This document shows, one piece after another, positions 1 through 5,377 of a DNA stretch of 5,377 bases. The stretch's first letter is position 1, and each line of letters starts with the position of its first letter. The position numbers and the translations under genes are program-made. Below the pieces are notes generated by a model. It saw nothing but the letters and a program-made list of their open reading frames with translations, did not search any database and had not been told where the DNA came from. The stretch is from Mycoplasmataceae bacterium (GTDB lineage: Bacteria > Bacillota_I > Bacilli_A > Mycoplasmatales > Mycoplasmoidaceae), in the NCBI GenBank assembly GCA_031278855.1, contig JAITJR010000056.1:1-5377 (forward strand), read 5' to 3'.

Positions 1-2
1 CT

Positions 3-938
3 TATACTGTTAACGCAACTGATTACAAAGCTCATTATCCTCAAGGATATGTGCCTAATAAAGATCCCGTTTATAATCCATATACACAAGATTTTTTAGC
101 TTTGGTACCGCAAAATCCAAATTCCTATCAAACATATAACATTAAGATCAACTCTTCAGTACACAATTTTACCATCGGTCAACATGTGTATTTTTTGAGC
201 CAACCCCGTTTCTTTGGTTTAGAGTACGCCTCGGGATTAAAACACATTGTTATAAGACCTGTTGTAGCTACTACTCACGACCAAGATAGCTTTAGAAATT
301 GACAATTTACACCGCCAAGCTATACTCTTTCTGGAATGAGCTATGATCGTATTAAATCGCAATGAATTAAGAAGTGAGAACAAATGAACATCAAGCAATG
401 TCGTGTTGATATTTCCCCTAACCAGACATTTAGCAACTACTTAGCCCCTGGTGATAAACAAAAATGAGCACAAGCATTTATGTTTAGTCGAAATTGAACT
501 GATGTGGATTTTAATAATGACCTGCCTGCTTTTATTGCTAACAAAAAAGCTGAATACAGAAATAACGATGCTTGCTTAAATGGTAGTGATAATGTGCCCT
601 GAAAAAACATTAATGTTTATTTGCCTGACCAGACAAAAATAATAGAAAATATTCCTTATTATCAAGTTATTCAACAGAGTTCCAACAATTGAAATGATGT
701 TAAATCGATCATCGATGGTTCTAATTTAGCTGTCTGACATTACTATGTTAATGAATGAAAGACTGACTACTCAAACATTGGTTACGATCAAACCACTGAT
801 AAATTTACTTGGTTCGGCATGGGTTTAAATTACCTGTTTTATGCTGATAATATGCAAGCTTCCAGCGACAATGTTTTTTACTATAATAAGGATCAATTAA
901 ATAACATGAATCTAAGTTTTGTAAATCAGCCTGTATAA
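3..938 (+). CDS. C-terminal part of a Trp-rich, probably exported protein of unknown function (5'-truncated)
   Basis: The reading frame is open from the left edge of the window to a TAA at 936-938, giving 311 residues; the start and any signal peptide lie outside. Nine in-frame UGA codons (first at 300-302, last at 756-758) must be read as Trp, with one UGG at 810-812. I recognise no family. The chain is polar and rich in Asn, Asp, Tyr and aromatics, with about ten Trp in 311 residues, two Cys, and no membrane segment or C-terminal anchor. That composition suits an extracellular or surface-exposed protein of a wall-less bacterium, but this is inference from composition. The ABC permease gene starts two bases after the stop, so the two are probably co-transcribed, and this protein may be a substrate or partner of that transporter. 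A GTG at 51 is only an internal Val codon. Confidence 0.8.
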
Positions 939-940
939 AT

Positions 941-1705
941 ATGTCCAATAGCCGCATAATAAGTAATCCTTCGTATTTTCCTGCATTAAACATGGGAATT
1001 GTTTATCGTAATTCACTTAAAAAAATATTGAAATCACCGCTCCCATATGTGATTTTAGGCGTTACTATCTTGGCGGATGCATTCGCTTATTTTTTATGAC
1101 CTTATGTCACCAACATGGGAAATATTTCTATTTATTATGAAAGTGATACATGAGTAGTACTGACGATGCAAATTTCTTTTTCCATATTTGCTTTAATCGG
1201 AGCAACTATTGGTGAAACCAATGCTATATCAAATGAAAAAATTTATATTTTATCTAAGCCCATCAAGCGCGGTACTTTTTTGTGTGGTAAGTGTTTATCG
1301 ACGTTAACTGTTGCTTTTTTATTTGCTATGCCCACCATACTCATATTAATCGGGATTGCTGTTTATGAGTTATTAGCTCATCAACAAAATATCTTTGATA
1401 TTACTCAAGCCGATAACCCCTATGCAATTTTTGGTAGTTTTATTGCTATTTTGATTTTTAGTTCGTTTATATCAACGATTTGAAAATATCAGACTAGGGG
1501 CGGCATTTGAATTATTACTTGTTTTGGTATTTTATTAACTTACGTGGTGTTATATCCTATGTTGGCAAATGTATGAGAGAGTGATTTTACTGTCATCGCT
1601 AGATTTTGATGATTGTTTTTACCAATCCCGATTTGTATATTATTAACTTGTTTTGGAACAGCTTTGGGTTCATATATTTTTATTAAAAGTGAGATTGAGT
1701 CTTAA
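941..1705 (+). CDS. ABC-2 type transporter permease, six-helix membrane subunit
   Basis: This 254-residue integral membrane protein is probably the membrane half of an ABC-2 type exporter, paired with the ATPase encoded directly downstream. Seven in-frame UGA codons are read as Trp, two of them adjacent just before the last helix. Six hydrophobic segments are visible at about residues 35-54, 71-91, 119-146, 159-180, 188-211 and 224-250. Between helices 2 and 3 lies NEKIYILSKPIKRGTFLCGK (residues 98-117), which matches the cytoplasmic loop typical of ABC-2 permeases (Glu, then a Leu-Ser-Lys-Pro-Ile-like stretch, then Gly-Lys). The chosen ATG is two bases after the preceding stop. No Shine-Dalgarno is visible, so translation probably depends on coupling. 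A later ATG at 992 would still keep all helices. The substrate cannot be told from sequence; Mollicutes often use such pairs for drug, lipid or peptide export. Confidence 0.85.
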
Positions 1706-1707
1706 TT

Positions 1708-2472
1708 ATGATTAAAGCAGCTAAACAAAAATTACCGTTCACTCATGCATTAGTGGTTCATAAATTAAATGCCTACACTACTAATATTTTCGGCAAATCT
1801 CGTCATCGTTTGTTGTTTAATGTGAGTTTCAAAGTACCAACTGGTAGTATGTGTACTTTCATTGGGCATAACGGTGCAGGTAAGACTACTACCGTTAAAT
1901 CATGTTTAGGTTTGCGTGCGATTCAATCAGGCAAAATTACTATTAATGGAATTGATAGTAAGAATATTTTAGCTCGTCAGAGAGTCGGTTATATTACAGA
2001 AAAATGTAATTTAGAAAAAATTACAGCTCGTGATTTTTTAATTGAAGCTGGTGCTTTCTATGGTTTGAATGAACAGCAAACTTTACAAAAAGCATATCCT
2101 TTACTAAAATTTTTCGGTTTACTCCGTGATCGTCTGAATGTTAAGCTTAATAAGTTATCATCTGGTCAAAATAAAGTCATCACTATTATTCAAGCTTTTT
2201 TAGGAGATCCTTATTTAATCATTGCCGATGAACCTACCGATAATTTAGACCCTGAAACTAGGGACATTTTTTGAGAATTTGTTCATCAATATCATCAAAA
2301 ACACCCTTATGCAACTTTCTTTTTGATTACTCATAATTTGGATGAAATCGAAAAATACACCGATCACTTAGTATTTTTAGATCATGGTCACATAAAAAAA
2401 GAAATGGGTCATGATCGTTCGGCTGGATTAAGAGAAATGTATCGTAAATTGCGTCATAAATGAAGGATATAA
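1708..2472 (+). CDS. ABC transporter ATP-binding protein (ABC-2 exporter ATPase)
   Basis: This 254-residue cytoplasmic nucleotide-binding subunit should hydrolyse ATP to drive the permease encoded just upstream. All core motifs are present in order: Walker A GHNGAGKT at residues 53-60, a Glu at the Q-loop position (E98, as in many drug-exporter ATPases), signature LSSGQ at 150-154, Walker B LIIADEP at 170-176, D-loop NLDP at 179-182, and the switch His in ITH at 207-209. The signature has Ser where LSGGQ has the first Gly, a tolerated variant. Two UGA codons are read as Trp (W189 and W252). With a standard code the protein would stop between the D-loop and the switch His, so the UGA reading is well supported. 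The gene ends at a TAA at 2470-2472. The start is two bases after the permease stop with only a weak GAG upstream. Drug, bacteriocin or lipid export are all possible. Confidence 0.93.
2463..2466 (+). promoter_or_regulatory. Ribosome binding site that decides the pth start
   Basis: AAGG (extending to AAGGA at 2467) lies eight bases before the GTG at 2475, inside the last codons of the ATPase gene. It is too far from the ATG at 2487 and lies inside the coding sequence for the ATG at 2460, so it favours GTG 2475 as the pth start. Confidence 0.6.
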
Positions 2473-2474
2473 CT

Positions 2475-3056
2475 GTGTCTATATACATGATTGTCGGGTT
2501 AGGTAATTATCCCGAGCAATATCGTAACACAAAACATAATGTTGGTTTTATGGTAATTGATAAATTATGCCAATCATTATCGTTAGAATTAACTAACCAT
2601 AAATTTAATGGTTACTTTGTAAAAGTAGCGGTTGAAACTCAACAATTTATCATTGCTAAGCCATACACATATATGAACTTATCTGGTGATTTTGTTAAAG
2701 ACATATGTCAGTTTTATCAAATTCCGCCACAAAATATTTTGGTGATCCATGATGATGCTGATAGTAATATTGGCACAATTCGAGTACGAAGTAGCGGTTC
2801 GTCTGGTGGGCAAAACGGAATAAAAGACATTATTAATAAATTAAATACTGATAATTTTAACCGAGTAAAAATTGGGATTGGTCGATCCAATAATAGAAAT
2901 ATTAGTTTGGCGGATTATGTTTTAACTCCGTTTGGTAACATTGAAAAATCTGTCATCAATCAAGTCATTGGTAAAGCGGTGGAACTATTAATTGATTTTA
3001 TGAATGGTGCTTCCGTGCAAGATTTAATGAATCATTACAATATCACAGTCAAATAG
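2475..3056 (+). CDS. pth: Peptidyl-tRNA hydrolase
   Basis: This 193-residue cytosolic esterase releases tRNA from peptidyl-tRNA that has dropped off the ribosome. Family motifs are seen in order: IVGLGN (6-11), TKHNVGF (19-25) with the catalytic His at H21, the YMNLSG block with N68, IHDDAD (91-96) with D93, and GGQNG (111-115) with N114. N68, D93 and N114 fall at the same numbers as in the E. coli enzyme, and the length is normal. Two oddities stand out: the usual GLGNPG reads GLGNYP, and the His before N114 (H113 in E. coli) is Gln. I chose the GTG start because AAGG lies eight bases upstream and the start then follows the ATPase stop by two bases, like the other junctions here. Alternatives are ATG 2460, overlapping the ATPase by 13 bases, and ATG 2487, giving 189 residues. 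No Trp codon occurs. It is last in the operon, upstream of a terminator. Confidence 0.95.
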   Translation: MSIYMIVGLGNYPEQYRNTKHNVGFMVIDKLCQSLSLELTNHKFNGYFVKVAVETQQFIIAKPYTYMNLSGDFVKDICQFYQIPPQNILVIHDDADSNIGTIRVRSSGSSGGQNGIKDIINKLNTDNFNRVKIGIGRSNNRNISLADYVLTPFGNIEKSVINQVIGKAVELLIDFMNGASVQDLMNHYNITVK

Positions 3057-3075
3057 TATTGCGTATTTTTTGTAA

Positions 3076-5001
3076 TTAAATGTTGTAGTAGTTGACTTTA
3101 GCTTGAGTCAACATTTTTTTCATCAATTTTTTATATTCAAGTTCCTTGGCATTCGTTGGTTTGAAGTCTTGGTAAAAAACAAAGTAAGGATTAATTTGGA
3201 TTACAAAGTCAATGTTGTGTACATTTACATTGCTACAGACAAAACGGATACCGATTTTCTTAAGATTATTAACATTGGTTACGATGTTATGTAAATCTAA
3301 TTTAGGATTTAGAAAATTTAGATTCAATAATAAAATAATTTGACGAGCTGATAAATCAAAATGTGATATTTTACTATAAAAAATTTGGGTAGAAAAATTG
3401 GGATCTAATAGTGATTCAATGGGATAGTGCGTCATTAATAGTGTATGTTTATTCTCACTAGTCGAAAAATGTTGCAACGCTTTGGCGGCCAAATGTTTAA
3501 TCATGATCGGTCTTAAATGCTGGGGGGTGATACGAATAATGGTTTCGGTATTAAAAGCAGTCAATTTTAGTAAACTAAAAATTGGAAAAACAATTTTTTG
3601 ATCACGGTAGTTAATAACATGGGCTTTTAGTTGAATTTGATTAATATCTACCAATTGTTTGAGTCGTTGAAATTGCTGCATATCATAGCGTGATGTAAAT
3701 TCAATTTGAGGATTAAGTAATTGGACGAGATTGTATTCACATTTTGGTTCAAACGATTGAATCATATTTTCAAGATTGTGAATTAAGTTAAAGATATTAT
3801 TATCATGAACACCATATAAACTGACAAATAAATTATTTTGAAAACTAATTTTGACGTTTTGAAATTCAAATGGTGTAATTCGAAATGATTCAAATTGTGC
3901 CAAAAGATCATGGCTTTTTCGTTTTTTTAAATAATTATCATCACTCATAGTTTTTAAATTTTTAGTAATTTGGACGTTAGCTTTTAGTAACACAAAAAAT
4001 AAATCATTTTCACTCATGAATAATAATTTATCTTGATAATCTTTAAAAAAATGGTTAATTTGAACAGCAACATGTTCGTTAATTTGATTTACTAGACGAC
4101 TTCCGAAAGTATGGGTTGTTGTTTTCATATTTTTTATTGAAAACCCAATCACGTAAGCATATTGAATGTTTTTAGTTTGAATAAATTCGTTGATTGCTTG
4201 TTGTACATAATTTGCAACAATAAAATATTTATAGTTGTAAGCTACCTGTACATTCATGTGTCGTGCTTTTTGGTAAATCCGATTTATATAAGTCATGACA
4301 AGCCATGACAAAAAAATAAATAATTGTAAAATTGCCGAAGTAATTCAAAGCTCATGTTGCAATTCGAGCGAAGGCATTTTCAAAGCATAATTGATTATGA
4401 CCACTAAAATGAATTGACCAAAGATAAAAATGGTGTGAGCAGTAATGATTTGGAATATTTTGGCCAGTTTTGGCAAAAAATAAAAGATACATAATGTGAT
4501 TACAACATAAATTACATAGCTTGTAATCACATATGTAGCAGAAATATTGGTCAAGTGAAATAATGAGAAAATACCAATTAACATGGCAATAATGCCACCA
4601 ACACCAAAATATGGACTAGTATAAAATACACCAGGCAAAACGATTAGCACAATTGCTACAGCATTAATCATTGAACTATCAACATTGGTGGAAGCTAAAA
4701 AAAATGTCACAAAAAAAATTAAGCTTAAAATAGCTCCTACCGCCACATCGATGAATGGTCAAAGTCGTTTTTTGCATAAGACATGTCGTTGGTAAAAAGT
4801 TGCATTTCTAATTGTAAGAGTGATGGTAAATATTAAAATAGTAAATAATAGTGCGATCACATTACACATGAATACATTGCTGAAATAATAATTACTCATC
4901 TCCATAATTATAAAATGTAAAGTCTTACAAAAATAATGTTGTAAAAGATTTGCTATATGATTGGTTTTACGAAGTTTTTTTGATCGATAAGATTTTGTCA
5001 T
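3076..5001 (-). CDS. Membrane-anchored protein with degenerate GGDEF and EAL-like domains
   Basis: About 641 residues, read as one gene through two UGA-Trp codons (plus-strand positions 4759-4761 and 4345-4347). Seven hydrophobic segments lie near residues 45-65, 87-105, 111-128, 131-150, 157-178, 183-207 and 219-239. Residues 109-150, with Pro-Gly and a Ser-Pro-Tyr-Phe-Gly turn between helices, recall 5TMR-LYT sensor domains. Residues 280-410 follow the GGDEF layout: a beta strand with GFSIKNMK, then TFG, an amphipathic helix, and SENDLFFVLL where RxGGDEFxxLL is expected. Residues 435-615 follow the EAL layout: ITPQHLRP like the I-x-P-x-x-F-I-P block, and HYPIESLLDPNF like the VNxSxxxLxDPxF block. 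FSL (475-477) stands where EAL is expected, and the DDFG metal site is absent. The domain assignment is by pattern only. Catalysis is unlikely; nucleotide binding or scaffolding is possible. The start is uncertain: ATG 5001 is used, with ATG 4905, 4899 or 4869 as alternatives, none with a good Shine-Dalgarno. Confidence 0.78.
3091..3120 (+). terminator. Rho-independent terminator of the plus-strand operon, inside the opposing gene
   Basis: GTTGACT (3091-3097) and AGTCAAC (3106-3112) form a perfect 7-base-pair stem with an eight-base loop. One A and then seven T (3114-3120) follow. The element starts 35 bases after the pth stop and works only in the plus direction, because the other side has no T-run. 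It lies within the last codons of the minus-strand GGDEF-EAL-like gene, so the same bases also encode that protein's C-terminus (residues TQAKVN). Confidence 0.72.
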
Positions 5002-5008
5002 ATATAAT
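4980..5008 (+). promoter_or_regulatory. Promoter for the exported-protein gene at 5069
   Basis: A perfect -10 hexamer TATAAT is at 5003-5008, preceded by TTGATC at 4980-4985 with the ideal 17-base spacer. Transcription would start near 5015 and leave a leader of about 54 bases before the ATG at 5069. The element overlaps the presumed start of the divergent minus-strand gene. Confidence 0.6.
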
Positions 5009-5053
5009 ATTGGTACTTTGTCATAGGAAATATATCTGCCATTAAATAAGGTA

Positions 5054-5062
5054 GGGGAGGAG
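5054..5062 (+). promoter_or_regulatory. Strong Shine-Dalgarno site for the gene at 5069
   Basis: The purine run GGGGAGGAG contains a full GGAGG (5056-5060), eight bases from the last G of that core to the ATG at 5069. It is by far the strongest ribosome binding site in the window and fixes this start. Confidence 0.85.
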
Positions 5063-5068
5063 TGTTTT

Positions 5069-5377
5069 ATGTTCAAACACAACAAATTATTAAAAAGAAT
5101 CGGTTTATTTTCAGTTATTGGAGTAACTGGAAGTTTAAGTACCCTTTTAATTTTAAATAATGTTACTTACAGTAACTCAATCATTACAACTCAATCATCT
5201 CGAACAACGACTACAGGGATGCAAGCGGTTGGTGAAAACGACGATCCGTATCCAAGCGCTATCACTGGTAATAATGTATTAGACATGTCATCTGAGAAAA
5301 GTGGCACTGCCACATTTGATTGGTATGCCATTGATCCTTATTCAAATATTATCAATTTATCTACATGGGGTAACTTC
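5069..5377 (+). CDS. N-terminal part of an exported protein with a signal peptide (3'-truncated)
   Basis: The frame is open for 103 codons from a well-supported ATG to the right edge of the window. The N-terminus is a classic signal peptide or signal anchor: a basic start MFKHNKLLKR (1-10), a hydrophobic core at about 11-29, then a polar Asn/Ser/Thr region. No Cys follows the core, so it is not a lipoprotein; cleavage or anchoring cannot be decided. The early mature part is rich in Ser and Thr, typical of a surface-exposed Mollicute protein, and there is no recognisable domain yet. Both Trp codons seen (5321 and 5366) are UGG, with no UGA. It has its own promoter and strong ribosome binding site, diverging from the GGDEF-EAL-like gene. 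It could belong to the same family as the truncated exported protein at the left edge, but the two visible parts do not overlap, so this cannot be tested here. Confidence 0.82.
   Translation, partial: MFKHNKLLKRIGLFSVIGVTGSLSTLLILNNVTYSNSIITTQSSRTTTTGMQAVGENDDPYPSAITGNNVLDMSSEKSGTATFDWYAIDPYSNIINLSTWGNF

Noticed and set aside
805..993. Minus-strand open frame of 62 codons
   Set aside because: It lies antisense to the surface-protein and permease genes, has no recognisable features and no ribosome binding site; a shadow frame.
1481..2274. Nonsense mutations or pseudogenes in the permease and ATPase
   Set aside because: Every apparent stop is UGA, and the ATPase motifs continue in frame after it (switch His at residue 209), so this is the genetic code, not decay.
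3057..3075. Possible terminator for the minus-strand gene in the convergent gap
   Set aside because: There is only a T-run with no stable hairpin in the right order on the minus strand.
774..3285. 15-base direct repeat AACATTGGTTACGAT at 774-788 and 3271-3285
   Set aside because: It occurs once in a sense and once in an antisense coding context, with no flanking similarity; a chance match in A+T-rich DNA is the simplest explanation.
3103..3294. Plus-strand open frame of 63 codons
   Set aside because: It lies antisense to the 3' end of the GGDEF-EAL-like gene and begins inside the terminator T-run.
4294..4310. CATGACA repeated twice with a three-base gap, as a possible operator
   Set aside because: It lies inside the last membrane helix codons of the minus-strand gene and is not palindromic; probably coding coincidence.
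3076..5085. Three separate minus-strand genes (3076-4311, 4345-4746, 4759-5085)
   Set aside because: The breaks are UGA codons in one continuous frame. Read as Trp they give a coherent multi-helix protein, and the supposed starts at 4311 and 4746 are TTG and GTG in mid-helix regions.
5002..5085. Start of the minus-strand gene at TTG 5085
   Set aside because: It would overlap the strong Shine-Dalgarno and start of the divergent gene at 5069; the ATG at 5001 or a later one is more natural.

Overview
The window reads as genomic DNA of a Mollicute (Mycoplasma, Spiroplasma or a relative). Base composition is A+T-rich, with G+C about one third by eye. UGA must be read as tryptophan: the surface-protein gene, the ABC permease, the ABC ATPase and the minus-strand gene all run through in-frame UGA at places where a Trp suits the protein, and with a standard code each breaks into pieces. 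I cannot name a genus.

Left part (3-3056, plus strand): four genes lie head to tail. They are the C-terminal 311 residues of a Trp-rich, probably exported protein of unknown function, a six-helix ABC-2 type permease, its ABC ATPase, and peptidyl-tRNA hydrolase (pth). All three junctions have the same form, a TAA stop, two bases, then an ATG or GTG start, which points to one transcript with translational coupling. A clean hairpin plus T-run 35 bases after the pth stop (3091-3120) looks like its terminator. It lies inside the 3' end of the opposing gene.

Middle part (3076-5001, minus strand): a single gene of about 641 codons, once UGA is read as Trp. The N-terminal third has about seven membrane helices, part of which resembles the 5TMR-LYT sensor type. 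The cytoplasmic remainder has the layout of a GGDEF domain followed by an EAL domain, but the catalytic motifs of both are gone. It may be a cyclic-di-GMP-type receptor or a degenerate scaffold. This is the most interesting object in the window.

Right end (5069-5377, plus strand): the first 103 codons of a protein with a signal peptide and a Ser/Thr-rich start to the mature chain, running off the window. It has a strong Shine-Dalgarno site and a well-formed promoter (4980-5008) that overlaps the presumed 5' end of the divergent minus-strand gene.

The theme is cell surface and membrane: an exported protein transcribed with an ABC-2 exporter, a membrane-anchored signalling-like protein, and another exported protein. 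I saw no tRNA, rRNA, CRISPR array, insertion sequence or origin. No gene-free stretch exceeds 300 bases.
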